Part shown: piece after piece, positions 42,397 to 50,623 of the stretch
Position numbering within the stretch: the stretch's first letter is position 1
Layout of the letters: each line of letters begins with the position of its first letter
Origin: Methanotrichaceae archaeon
GTDB lineage: Archaea > Halobacteriota > Methanosarcinia > Methanotrichales > Methanotrichaceae
Assembly (NCBI GenBank): GCA_013178225.1
Contig: JABLXE010000006.1
Location: 62,001 to 126,000, forward strand
Direction: 5' to 3'
DNA: 64,000 bases
Notes under the pieces: model-generated
What the model was told of the DNA's origin: nothing
Seen by the model: only the letters and a program-made list of their open reading frames with translations
The model's database searches: none
Position numbers and translations under genes: made by a program

Positions 42397-43212
42397 ATGA
42401 AAAGTTATGCAAAGATCATACCCTGTCTGGACGTGAAAGTTGTAGACGGCGTGCCGTCGGTTGTAAAGGGCGTGAAGTTCGTCGACCTCAAGCGTCAGGG
42501 AGACCCGGTAGAATTTGCCAGGCGCTACCAAGAACAGGGGGCAGACGAGCTGATATTCCTGGATATAACCGCTTCCCATGAAGGCCGAAGTACAATGGTG
42601 GACGTGGCCCGCAGGGTGGCTGATGTGGTGGATATTCCGTTCGCCGTCGGAGGTGGAATCGGCACCCTTGAGGGCATCAAGGAGCTGCTGGATGCCGGAG
42701 CCGATAAAGTTGGGATAAATACTGCGGCCGTTAAGAATCCCGATTTCGTAAAGGAGGCTTCATCGGCCTTCGGCCCGGAGCGGATAACGGTAGCTGTAGA
42801 CGCACGCAGGAACATGGACCTCCGGCCGGGCGTAAACGTCTATGAAATGGAAGACGGCTCTAAAGCCTGGTTCGAACTTGTGATTTACGGGGGCCGGACG
42901 CCCGTGGGAATCGACGCCATCGACTGGTGCAAAAAGATGGAGGATTTTGGAGCAGGAGAGATTCTGCCCACCAGCATGGACCGGGATGGGACCAACATCG
43001 GCTACGATCTGCCGCTCACTGCCGCCATCTGCAGCAAAATCAACATTCCGGTGATCGCCAGTGGAGGAGCATCTACCCCTCAGCATATCCTGGAGGCCTT
43101 TACAATAGCTCATGCGGATGCGGCTTTGGCTGCCGGCATGTTCCACCGGGGAGAATATACGGTTGCTCAGGTTAAAGATTATCTGCGGGAAAATGGGATT
43201 TGCGTGAGTTGA
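42397..43212 (+). CDS. hisF: Imidazole glycerol phosphate synthase subunit HisF
   Basis: 271 residues of (beta-alpha)8 fold. The first catalytic Asp is in IIPCLDVK, and the second is in TVAVDARRN. Phosphate-binding motifs are VGGGIGTLEG and VIASGGASTPQH. With HisH it forms the cyclase that yields imidazole glycerol phosphate and AICAR in histidine synthesis. HisH is not in the window. The gene stands alone after a non-coding stretch. Length and motifs are normal for archaea. Confidence 0.94.
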   Translation: MKSYAKIIPCLDVKVVDGVPSVVKGVKFVDLKRQGDPVEFARRYQEQGADELIFLDITASHEGRSTMVDVARRVADVVDIPFAVGGGIGTLEGIKELLDAGADKVGINTAAVKNPDFVKEASSAFGPERITVAVDARRNMDLRPGVNVYEMEDGSKAWFELVIYGGRTPVGIDAIDWCKKMEDFGAGEILPTSMDRDGTNIGYDLPLTAAICSKINIPVIASGGASTPQHILEAFTIAHADAALAAGMFHRGEYTVAQVKDYLRENGICVS

Positions 43213-43309
43213 ATGGGGCGCAGATCCTCATTAAATATTTTATTCTCTAATTATTCTTCCCAAAGATTATCCCTAATTTTTTGATCTACGTGTAACTCAA
43301 AACCAGAAC

Positions 43310-44479
43310 TCAAATCCTCAGGAAGCTCTCCGGAGCCAGGCTGGTTGCCAGCATGACCATGTTGATCTCGCGGTGGTCCCGCCAGGTAGCCGATAGCCTG
43401 TTCCTGTCGGTCATCCAGAACTGCTCGATCTTTTCCCGGAGCGGCAGGTAGTCCGTCAGGTCCTTGACCAGGCCCGGGAGATCGTTTCCCTGCCCGAAGG
43501 TGCCCGGATTTCTTTTCATCACCTCCTGCACCTTAACGACTGCCGAGAGCCCGATGGACAGCCCGAGTTCGCGAAAGGCCAGCCGGTACTCAGCCGGGTG
43601 CAGCAGCGAATCGCCAGTTACAAAGGACTCCATCCCCCTTGCGGCCGAGTCCAGCACGGCTCTTAAAAGGGCCGGGTCTTTCAGGCGGCCCTCGGCCATA
43701 AGTTGAGCGATTCTGCAGCCATCGAAGAGGAGGCCACCGGTGCCCAGCGGATCATTCGTGGCCAGGAAAATCCCCCTGCAGATCTCGGATATATCGACGA
43801 TCTCTGGTTTTAGGTCCAATGGTGGCGATTTTCCGAAATCCCTTCTTCCCGCCTCCTGCAGCTCGTGGTAAGTGACGAAGCCGTCCAGGGGATCGTGCTG
43901 TCCCATAGATGAGACCAGGGGGCGCGTGAGGTCTATGCTCATCTTCCAGCGCATCCTCTTTTGACCTCCCTGAGGTGGCTCGTAGGTAAACCTGGCATGG
44001 GCTATACGCGCAAGTTCCATCGCCCATCTGGTGTAGGTCGGATCTGAGGTCACACGGCTCACGCAGTTGAGCGCATGCATCCATTTGGTCAGGTAGTGGT
44101 AATACTGGCCGTCCTGGTCCCATTCCAGGCGCTCGTCCGCTGCCTCTTCCGCTTTCCTCTCGTTCAGCTTCTTTCCGATGCGAAGGCCCCCGATGGTGGG
44201 ATGAAGCGTCCCCTCCTTCTCGCCGAGTCCGCTGATCCAGCCGGATCTGGGATCGTCCTGGCGGTGTTGCCCGAGAGTATGGTGGACCTGATCTACAAGC
44301 TTCAAGGCCAGATCGAGGTAAGCCCTCTCGGAGGTCTGCCTGAACAGCTCGAGGTAGTTACACACCGCAAAGGCGTCTGTCCAGAGATACCGCCGGCAGT
44401 GCGGCAGAGCGGTGCTAAGCCCGGTCAGACCGGCAAAGTTCAGCATGATATCCTTAACAGTGTTAACATCGGGGCTCAA
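43310..44479 (-). CDS. Hypothetical protein, probably an alpha/alpha-toroid
   Basis: 389 residues, soluble and highly helical. Helical repeat-like segments (YLDLALKLVDQVHHTLG, YTRWAMELARIAHARF, LRAVLDSAARGMESFV) and aromatic-rich loops (LWTDAFAVCNYLELF) resemble six-hairpin glycosidase or epimerase folds. I find no catalytic motif that would fix an activity. It is a single gene converging on hisF. Function unassigned. Confidence 0.65.
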   Translation of the reverse strand: MSPDVNTVKDIMLNFAGLTGLSTALPHCRRYLWTDAFAVCNYLELFRQTSERAYLDLALKLVDQVHHTLGQHRQDDPRSGWISGLGEKEGTLHPTIGGLRIGKKLNERKAEEAADERLEWDQDGQYYHYLTKWMHALNCVSRVTSDPTYTRWAMELARIAHARFTYEPPQGGQKRMRWKMSIDLTRPLVSSMGQHDPLDGFVTYHELQEAGRRDFGKSPPLDLKPEIVDISEICRGIFLATNDPLGTGGLLFDGCRIAQLMAEGRLKDPALLRAVLDSAARGMESFVTGDSLLHPAEYRLAFRELGLSIGLSAVVKVQEVMKRNPGTFGQGNDLPGLVKDLTDYLPLREKIEQFWMTDRNRLSATWRDHREINMVMLATSLAPESFLRI

Positions 44480-44652
44480 TTCTTCCTTTCCCTCTTTTTG
44501 TCCTTATAATCCAGTTTTTGTCGTTGGCTGGTTTCTATTGTTTCTATTATTAGTCCAAATGTTTTCCACAAGCAGGGGGTGGATTGCCCCCTTTTATGGT
44601 TGTCTTGGTAGCTGAATTTTTGCACAGAAAAAATTAGGATAAAGTCCTGCGA

Positions 44653-44940
44653 TCAAATCTGCACCGGTTCTTCCCTGATACGGCTGATCCTTATCACCAC
44701 ATCCCCATCCGGGCAGGTTATGTCAGCGTAGCCTTCCTTCTTTTCCCAGGGCATCTTCTCGCTATACCGCATCGCGAAGGCAGAAGGAAAGACGGCATTG
44801 AATGCTCTTACGCACATCCCTTCAGGAGTTCGGGCTTGGAAGATAAATGTCTCACCTTTTTTCATCTTTGCTGCACCAATGCATTTCTCTCTGTCTTCCC
44901 CGATGCTGATCACTTCGCATTTTATTTTATATGCTGCCAT
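44653..44940 (-). CDS. TIGR04076-like small protein
   Basis: 95 residues. The pattern CEVISIGEDREKCIGAAKMKKGE near the start (split here as KCEVISIGEDREKC), CVRAFNAVFPSAFAMRY in the middle and the C-terminal DITCPDGDVVIRIS are typical of the TIGR04076 family of small proteins in anaerobes and archaea. Three conserved cysteines could bind metal or a cluster. The role is unknown. A purine-rich GGAGGAAG site precedes the ATG. It is an isolated gene. Confidence 0.75.
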   Translation of the reverse strand: MAAYKIKCEVISIGEDREKCIGAAKMKKGETFIFQARTPEGMCVRAFNAVFPSAFAMRYSEKMPWEKKEGYADITCPDGDVVIRISRIREEPVQI

Positions 44941-45109
44941 TTTCTTCCTCCGAACTAATGCCTTGGGGCTCAGAACGACGTCCTTTTCGGTTAACGGCCC
45001 AGTACCGTATAATTTAGGATTATCATTCTATGGCCTGCAATATGTATTATCTGGCGATAATATTTAGCTGTTCCTCGTGGCTGTCGTTCAGGACCTTTAA
45101 GCTCAAACG
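44941..45109. other. Intergenic region
   Basis: It is AT-rich near 45000-45060 and probably carries the promoter for the minus-strand TIGR04076-like gene. I see no gene. Confidence 0.4.
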
Positions 45110-45618
45110 TCAGGATGGCTTCCGAGGATCCGAAATCCTGCTGCTAATGCCCCTTTCCTCCTCATTTATGGTCGAGTTGAGCTTGAAGACAGGCACAATG
45201 GGCGCTTCTTCGTGAAATAGTATCTCTTCCTCGACCAGAGTTACAATTATTGGGGTAGTATCCTCGCTGGTCACAGCTGTGTAGAATTCACGCTACTCTT
45301 TGCGCTGCAGCGCCGCCCTTTTCAGTGCCGATACCCTGTAGCGGTTTTTAGCCCACTTCTCTTGCATTCCACCAAAAAGGTTCCATTGCCCTTTTCGGCA
45401 ACGACGTCGTACTGCCTTCTTCTCCTTTTAGAAGTCTTTACTTTTCCGACCTGGGCCCAAGAATCGTCTCTTGAAGATGATGCCACCAGCCTCTCAAAGC
45501 CCTGCCAGGCCTCTTCCTCGGAGTCTTTCTGCAGGTATTCGATACTTTCTGATGTTCTCGAAATCCATCTCAGGGGCCTCTTATCAGGTGGATTTGCCGC
45601 TTCCTCCAGGTGAACCAT
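45110..45618 (-). pseudogene. Broken restriction-endonuclease-like gene
   Basis: The first frame (ATG 45618) encodes 98 residues that end soon after a nuclease-like core, RQYDVVAEKGNGTFLVECKR, where Asp and Glu-x-Lys fit PD-(D/E)XK. After a frame shift the minus strand continues with YRVSALKRAALQRKE, an in-frame TAG, then REFYTAVTSEDTTPIIVTLV and PVFKLNSTINEEERGISS, ending at 45110. The pieces read as one former nuclease-like protein of about 170 residues, broken by one frame shift and one stop. No ribosome site precedes the ATG. Sequence error is a less likely explanation because two lesions are needed. Confidence 0.55.
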
Positions 45619-45968
45619 TTTTGGTAGAGGGCGTGATCGCTCAGGCCGGGCTTATGCCTTCTCCTTTGCCTGGCAGCTCTTCTATCTTCGCCCTATGAAT
45701 TGAATGCGGTTCTGCTACTGTGCGAGACTGAGGTCCGTTCCGTCTATCGCCTTATTTTCCTTTTCCGCTGCGACTTCGCGGCTCTTCGGTCTCAATGCCT
45801 TCATAGCTCCGGCTGGCAGACCCGGCAGAACCTTCAATCAATATTGAAAAAATATTGCCCGCAATTGAAGGGCTGGTCGGCTTAATTGATAAGCTGCCTT
45901 CGAATAGTAGCGTTGATGTGAGATACTGGATCGAAGGTATATCACTCCATTGTCATCTCGCTTCCTAT
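45619..45968. other. Intergenic region
   Basis: About 350 bases with no supported gene. A short plus-strand frame at 45700 has no ribosome site and an unusual Cys/Leu-rich composition. Confidence 0.4.
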
Positions 45969-46259
45969 TTAGAGCCCTAATATCGCCTTTTTCTTGGCGT
46001 CAAATTCTTCTTGGGTAATAATGCCCTGCTTCTGCAGCTCGGCCAGCTTTTGCAGTTCTGCTACATCGCTATCAGATACTCCTGTCGCCTGTTGGCCTGG
46101 CTGAGCCTGAGCGGCTGCCTGCTGCTGTGCAGCAGCTTGCTTTTGATATTTCTGTTGCTGCCTGTGTGATACAGCGCCCATGGTGGCCGAAGCTGTGCCG
46201 GCAATTACCGCTGTTCTTGCCATCGTTCCTACCAAACCCGGACCGCGTCTGATTACCAT
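45969..46259 (-). CDS. SHOCT-domain small protein
   Basis: About 96 residues from ATG 46259, which has GGAGG eight bases upstream. A hydrophobic glycine/alanine segment (MARTAVIAGTASATMGAVSH) is followed by a Gln/Ala-rich linker. The C-terminal SHOCT motif is LQKLAELQKQGIITQEEFDAKK. SHOCT domains often end small membrane or stress proteins and mediate interactions. It sits 28 bases after the DUF6325 gene, its usual neighbour, so the pair forms an operon. Confidence 0.8.
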   Translation of the reverse strand: MVIRRGPGLVGTMARTAVIAGTASATMGAVSHRQQQKYQKQAAAQQQAAAQAQPGQQATGVSDSDVAELQKLAELQKQGIITQEEFDAKKKAILGL

Positions 46260-46287
46260 CGCCAAATCCTCCATTTGCACAATCTGT

Positions 46288-46719
46288 TCACATTTTCTCA
46301 GCTGCAGCGAAATCGATCGCTGCCTGGGCAATTTCATGCGGTATGCGATCATAGGCAATCAGCTGCCCGTCGGCATTTCGCACCGCTTTGGCAAAGCGTG
46401 ATGCCCATAAGTTCTCCCAGACCAGCAATCCTGCAGACGAGTTGTTGGGAAGATCCTTTCCGATAAGCTGAAGATCCTCTTCATTAAAAAGGCCGCGAAC
46501 CTCATATTTGAGCGAGCTAAATGGAGCCTCCTCGTCCCTGGATAAGTCGCTCAGCTCAATTGCTTCTACCATTCCGTCCTGGCCCTTTTTGACAAATACC
46601 AGATCTAGGATGCGAATAAGACCGCTTTCAATTAGCTCTGCCAGCGCAGGAACGATTTCTCCTTTGAAACGGTTTCCAGGAAACCCGATTACAATGTATT
46701 CGACTGGACCTATCTCCAT
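46288..46719 (-). CDS. DUF6325 family protein
   Basis: 143 residues. The family motifs GPVEYIVIGFPGNRFKGEI, ESGLIRILDLVFVKK and a C-terminal AADAxD-type helix (here AQAAIDFAAAEKM) are clear. Members are soluble stress-associated proteins of unknown biochemical role, generally paired with a SHOCT protein as here. The ATG at 46719 follows an AT-rich promoter. Confidence 0.82.
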   Translation of the reverse strand: MEIGPVEYIVIGFPGNRFKGEIVPALAELIESGLIRILDLVFVKKGQDGMVEAIELSDLSRDEEAPFSSLKYEVRGLFNEEDLQLIGKDLPNNSSAGLLVWENLWASRFAKAVRNADGQLIAYDRIPHEIAQAAIDFAAAEKM

Positions 46720-47054
46720 AACTGACCACCATATTTTTAGATATGACTCTTGAGGGATTCCTAAAGCGTTGATCTGAAATTATGCCACAAATTTCGGAGA
46801 TGTAGTATTCTCAAAGCTGCTGATTGCTTTTTGGTTTTTGTTGGCAGCGATCATGTCAATTAGGATATCCCTTTGTTTATTCCACGTTATACTATTTACA
46901 CTTTATTCAGATTTCTTTAATGCTCCTTCGAATCCCAAGAGCCTTTGCTAGAGGAGGGAACCCAGGATGGTTCGTGTAAGGTGCTTTTGCACCGTATCTG
47001 GGCGAAAAACCGCCTAATTGCCGTCCGTGATGGCGTTCATACTTATTATGAACC
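46720..47054. other. Intergenic region upstream of the palindromic promoter
   Basis: No gene is supported. It contains a GGTGC-TTTT-GCACC hairpin near 46980 and CCCAG/CTGGG arms around it (about 46961-47004), so a small structured transcript is possible. Confidence 0.35.
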
Positions 47055-47087
47055 GGCCTCAAATAGGTATATATTATTTTTGAGGCC
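47055..47087. promoter_or_regulatory. Palindrome enclosing a TATA box
   Basis: GGCCTCAAA (47055-47063) and TTTGAGGCC (47079-47087) are perfect inverted repeats around a TATA element (TATATATT, 47068-47075). A protein binding this site would block or recruit TBP directly. It drives rightward transcription toward a hairpin-rich segment and the small genes at 47231 and 47584. Confidence 0.6.
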
Positions 47088-47097
47088 TATTGGTCTA

Positions 47098-47180
47098 TGA
47101 GGTCCGCTGGATCTAGGACCTGAGCTGTAGCACCTGGCCGCAGCTCACGGGATTTCCGGGCTTGGTGCTTGATCAAGCAG
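47098..47180 (+). ncRNA. Candidate structured RNA with three consecutive hairpins
   Basis: About 25 bases after the TATA box there are three stems: AGGTCC/GGACCT (47100-47121), TGAGCTG/CAGCTCA (47121-47147) and the palindrome GCTTGATCAAGC (47167-47178). The region does not code for a protein with a ribosome site. It could be a small RNA or a structured 5' leader of the downstream small genes. I cannot match it to a known RNA family. Confidence 0.35.
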
Positions 47181-47230
47181 GGGATCGAAAAGAACGAAAG
47201 AACAGGCATAAAGCAAGGTCGTTGTAAATC

Positions 47231-47419
47231 ATGGAAATAGGAGAGACCAGCAACCTGTATTTAATGTTAATGTACGTATATTTGAAGTCTTATGGAGAAG
47301 CCATAGCCGATTTTGAATGCGCTGTAAAGGATTCCGGCTATGCAGACATGGCTTTAATGGCCGTCAGGCAGAAGTATTCAGAAAAGATCGACAAGGTAGC
47401 CGGCGTCGTCTCATCCTAG
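47231..47419 (+). CDS. Small 62-residue hypothetical protein
   Basis: 62 residues, helical, with an amphipathic segment (LMLMYVYLKSYGEAIADFE) and a charged C-terminal helix (RQKYSEKIDKVAG). The composition looks like a real protein and resembles one TPR-like helix pair, but no ribosome site is clear. It lies downstream of the candidate RNA and could be translated from the same transcript. The family is not recognised. Confidence 0.4.
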   Translation: MEIGETSNLYLMLMYVYLKSYGEAIADFECAVKDSGYADMALMAVRQKYSEKIDKVAGVVSS

Positions 47420-47583
47420 ATGGCGCTGGCAAGTATCCTCCCAAACCTTTTTCTTCTGGCGAAAGCTCTTTCTGGTTGAGCCGCCGCCGGGAATTTAAGC
47501 GCCCTTCAGGAGACGATTATGTATTTAGCGATGGTGTTAATGGTAGTTTTCAGCCGACACAAGGATGCAGGAGGAAGAAGGCC

Positions 47584-47865
47584 TTGATCTGTCTCCGGTG
47601 CGGCAGCTGTTGTATTCATCTGGATGTGGCGGTGGCAAATCCGGACTGCATCCTGGCCGACGGAAGCCTGGACCCAAGAAGGCCCGATTCCTTGATCTTC
47701 AAGCCCTCAGGCAGCGTCTGCCCCCACCTGCAATTCGAGGACGGCCTGGCAGTCTGCCGGATTCACCACCTATCCTGCTATTCCGGCACGCCCTGCGATC
47801 AGTTTGAGCAGATCGGCCGCGAGGACGATGTATGTGTAATGGGCGGCTACTTCAGGACTCTTTAG
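47584..47865 (+). CDS. CxxCxxxCC zinc/iron-cluster family protein (YkgJ-like)
   Basis: 93 residues from TTG 47584, which has AGGAGG nine bases upstream. Longer in-frame starts add a stretch with no family similarity. The conserved cysteines form CLRCGSCC, then VCPHL, CRIHHLSCYSG and PCDQF, as in the YkgJ family of presumed metal-cluster proteins. The first cysteines lie right at the N-terminus. The role is unknown. Confidence 0.8.
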   Translation: MICLRCGSCCIHLDVAVANPDCILADGSLDPRRPDSLIFKPSGSVCPHLQFEDGLAVCRIHHLSCYSGTPCDQFEQIGREDDVCVMGGYFRTL

Positions 47866-47931
47866 CACCCGGATTCTCATCAGCAGCCCGGGTTGCCAAT
47901 TGATTGAGGTGGCCAAGACGGTCATTTCAAT

Positions 47932-49971
47932 TCAACCTCCACTCAGGGCACTTTGCAGCCCTGGTATCTCGTCTGCCCCCACTGGAACCGTAACCGTCCT
48001 CTCCTGGAGATTTTGCCCAAAGGGCTCGAAAGCCCCCCCCAGGTGCTTCGACAGGAAGGCCTCGGCTATGGGATACAGAGATCCCTGGTGTTGCAGGGCC
48101 GAAATCTCATGCCCTTCCTGCGGATAGAGGACGTAGGTCACTTCCTTTCCTCCGGCCGTCAGTCTTCTCACCAAATCCTCCGTCTCCTCGGCCTTTACTT
48201 CCTGGTCCTGGGCCCCCTGAAAGATCAACAGCGGTTTTTGAATGCCCTTCGGGAGATAAAACGGAGATCGGCTCTCCAGCTTCTCCCTTCCTTCTTTGGT
48301 GAACACATCTCCCACTCTGGCCGCATAAATTTCCTTCTCAGGCTCCTGGTCCTGGCTCTCGACAAAGGTGACCAGGTTGGAAGGCCCGCTGATGTCCAGG
48401 CCGGCGGCAAAGACCTCTGGGGAAAAAGTCAGCCCTGCCAGGGCGGCATGCCCTCCATAGCCCTCCCCCATGATGGCAATCCTCCTGGGATCGGCTATCC
48501 CCTCCTTGACCGACCAGTTCAAGGCATCGAGCAGGTCCTGCTGCATCTTGCCTCCCCATTCTCTGTTCCCCTGGTTCATGAACGACTTTCCGAAGCCTGT
48601 TGATCCCCGGTAATTCACGCTCAATACCGCGTAACCGCGATTGGCCAGCCATTGATGGACCGGGTCAAAGCCCCAGTAGACCCTTTCCCAGGGACCGTCA
48701 TGGACGTAGAGCACCATTGGAACCGGCCGGTCCGGGCGGTTGTCTCCGTCCCTGTCGCTTTCCGGAGGAATGGTGTAGTAGCTCACCAGGTTCAGGCCGT
48801 CTCGAGCCTTGATGATCACGGGGATCATCCGGGAGAGTCGATAACCCTCCAGCTCTTCATTGGCGGTGAAAAGGAACTGCGCCGATTCATCATCCCGGTG
48901 GTAATAGTAGTAATGAACTGCATTTTCGTCTGCGTGATATGAAATAAGCCAGGATCTGTCGTCCAGAGAGCGGCCCAGGATCTCCACATCTCCGTTGTCC
49001 ACGGCGCTCAAGTACAGAAGATCGTTGGCAATGGATTCTTCAATTATCTTCCAGCGCTTTCGATCGTAAGTGAAGGCTGCAGCCTGCACATTTTTGCTGG
49101 ATGGATCGATGATCACGTCCGTCAGGTCTGCCTTGGGATTGTCGGCGATCAGCGTTCTTTCCCCGGTTGTGAGATCCAGAGAATAGAGCCCAGCTGTATC
49201 TCTACCCCTGCTATCGGAGAGATAGACTGCTTGCCGGCTGTGGTTGAATCCCAGAACTCTGGTAAACTGTGCGTCGCTGTTGCTGACGTTGAAGAAAGGG
49301 GTCCATCCCTGGTCGGAGGGCCGGAAGTAATTCCTCTCGCCATCAGGCCCATCCATATAGGCCAGCCGGACTTCGAAGTCTTCGTCGATCTCAAAGCCGT
49401 CGAAGCCCGGGTTCTTCGCCAGGGTGGAGGTCTCTCCTGTTTCAATGTTCACTTTGTAGACATCTGAATATCTCGGGTTGCGTTTGTTAAGGCCGATCAC
49501 GATCTCTTGCGGATTTTTTGCTGAGACCGCCAGAACGTGGGCCGAGATGCCCCTTAAGGGAGTAAGATCCAGGGTCTTACCGCTGCTAAGATTTAAGCTG
49601 AAGATTCTTGTGTTGCCATCGCCCTGTGGATCCTGCTGGTAGATGAGGTGTCTGCCGGTGTAAGCCCAGGAATAATCGCTTATATTTCTCTCGACCCTGG
49701 TAACCTGCTGTTCCGACCGGTCTTTATCCGGCTCCATTACCCAAATGTTGAGAATTCCATTTGCCGGGGCCAGGTAGCTGATCCGAGATCCGTCAGGGCT
49801 GATCTTGGCTTCGCTTCTGAGAGGACTGGCGAATAGGGCTTGTCTGGCAATGAGCAATTCGTTTTCAGCAGAAGATCCTGCGCTGCTACGATCCCTGACG
49901 GTCTTTCCCTCTTCCAGGCAGCCACATGCTAAAAGCAACAACAAAACGGCACAGACGATTAACAATCTCAT
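47932..49971 (-). CDS. S9 prolyl-oligopeptidase-like lipoprotein lacking the serine nucleophile
   Basis: 679 residues. A lipobox-like signal (LLLLLACGC) suggests an anchored lipoprotein. A beta-propeller (about 40-400) precedes an alpha/beta hydrolase domain. The nucleophile elbow that should read GxSxGG is GEGYGG: codon 48460-48462 is GGC, so residue 504 is Gly, not Ser. The acid (Asp589, GAQDQEV) and base (His621, PQEGHE) are kept. The loss of Ser makes peptidase activity unlikely, so it may bind peptides or act as a scaffold. The gene is otherwise intact. Confidence 0.9.
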   Translation of the reverse strand: MRLLIVCAVLLLLLACGCLEEGKTVRDRSSAGSSAENELLIARQALFASPLRSEAKISPDGSRISYLAPANGILNIWVMEPDKDRSEQQVTRVERNISDYSWAYTGRHLIYQQDPQGDGNTRIFSLNLSSGKTLDLTPLRGISAHVLAVSAKNPQEIVIGLNKRNPRYSDVYKVNIETGETSTLAKNPGFDGFEIDEDFEVRLAYMDGPDGERNYFRPSDQGWTPFFNVSNSDAQFTRVLGFNHSRQAVYLSDSRGRDTAGLYSLDLTTGERTLIADNPKADLTDVIIDPSSKNVQAAAFTYDRKRWKIIEESIANDLLYLSAVDNGDVEILGRSLDDRSWLISYHADENAVHYYYYHRDDESAQFLFTANEELEGYRLSRMIPVIIKARDGLNLVSYYTIPPESDRDGDNRPDRPVPMVLYVHDGPWERVYWGFDPVHQWLANRGYAVLSVNYRGSTGFGKSFMNQGNREWGGKMQQDLLDALNWSVKEGIADPRRIAIMGEGYGGHAALAGLTFSPEVFAAGLDISGPSNLVTFVESQDQEPEKEIYAARVGDVFTKEGREKLESRSPFYLPKGIQKPLLIFQGAQDQEVKAEETEDLVRRLTAGGKEVTYVLYPQEGHEISALQHQGSLYPIAEAFLSKHLGGAFEPFGQNLQERTVTVPVGADEIPGLQSALSGG

Positions 49972-49978
49972 GAATTTC

Positions 49979-50467
49979 TCAACTATTTCCGTTCAGGGTC
50001 TCGGAGGCTATTAGAAAGCCTATGGCCCTCTCTGCCAGAGGATATCTATGCACCAGTGCTTTGAACCTTTTGCCGTGATTGGGTTCGATGAGATGGGCAA
50101 GCTCATGGACGATGACGTAGTCCTCCACCCAGCGCGGCATCTCGGACATTTTTTGGCTTATCCGGATGGTCCGGCTGTAAACGCTGCAGGACCCCCGTCT
50201 CCGCTTCTGGTTGGTGGAGTAGGTGATGCTGTTCCAGGTCAGCTTGCCCTCAAAGTACTTGTGGTTTAAATGCTGAGCCCGGGCCTCGAGCCCTGAATTG
50301 TCGCGAGGAAGGCTTCGCTTGATCAGCCTCTCTTTGAGATGGGAGATATGGTCCACAAGTGCGGCCTCAGGAATACTGTACGGGGCCAGCACCTCCATTT
50401 TTCCATCGACCATTCTGGCCTGGATGGTCTTCCTGCGCCGCTTGGACCTCTTGACTACAACCTCCAT
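49979..50467 (-). CDS. YgjP/WssB-like metallopeptidase-fold protein (DUF45)
   Basis: 162 residues. The HExxH motif VIVHELAHLIEPNHGKRF supplies the two zinc His and the catalytic Glu, with the third His in NHGKRF. The N-terminal strands (EVVVKRSKRRRKTI) and SCSVYSRTIRIS are typical of the YgjP family. The biological substrate is unsettled in the family. It starts at ATG 50467, with GAGG upstream, and lies just before the S9-like gene on the same strand. Confidence 0.85.
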   Translation of the reverse strand: MEVVVKRSKRRRKTIQARMVDGKMEVLAPYSIPEAALVDHISHLKERLIKRSLPRDNSGLEARAQHLNHKYFEGKLTWNSITYSTNQKRRRGSCSVYSRTIRISQKMSEMPRWVEDYVIVHELAHLIEPNHGKRFKALVHRYPLAERAIGFLIASETLNGNS

Positions 50468-50623
50468 CTTCGGCTCTCCTCTTGCCTATTGTATCACGAG
50501 AGTTATTAATAATTTTCTTTAGAAAGTTTGTGAAGCCGATGGCTCACTTGGTATTATGTTATATAAAAAAAACGTAAGTTATATATTGTACTTTAGCTAA
50601 AGAAGCCATCGGGGGTCTTCGCA

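Noticed and set aside
45110-45618. In-frame TAG read as pyrrolysine
   Set aside because: A frame shift is also needed to join the two parts and no PYLIS-like or pyl context is visible. Decay is simpler.
47098-47180. tRNA gene
   Set aside because: Three hairpins are present, but there is no cloverleaf, T-loop GTTCRA motif or acceptor pairing.
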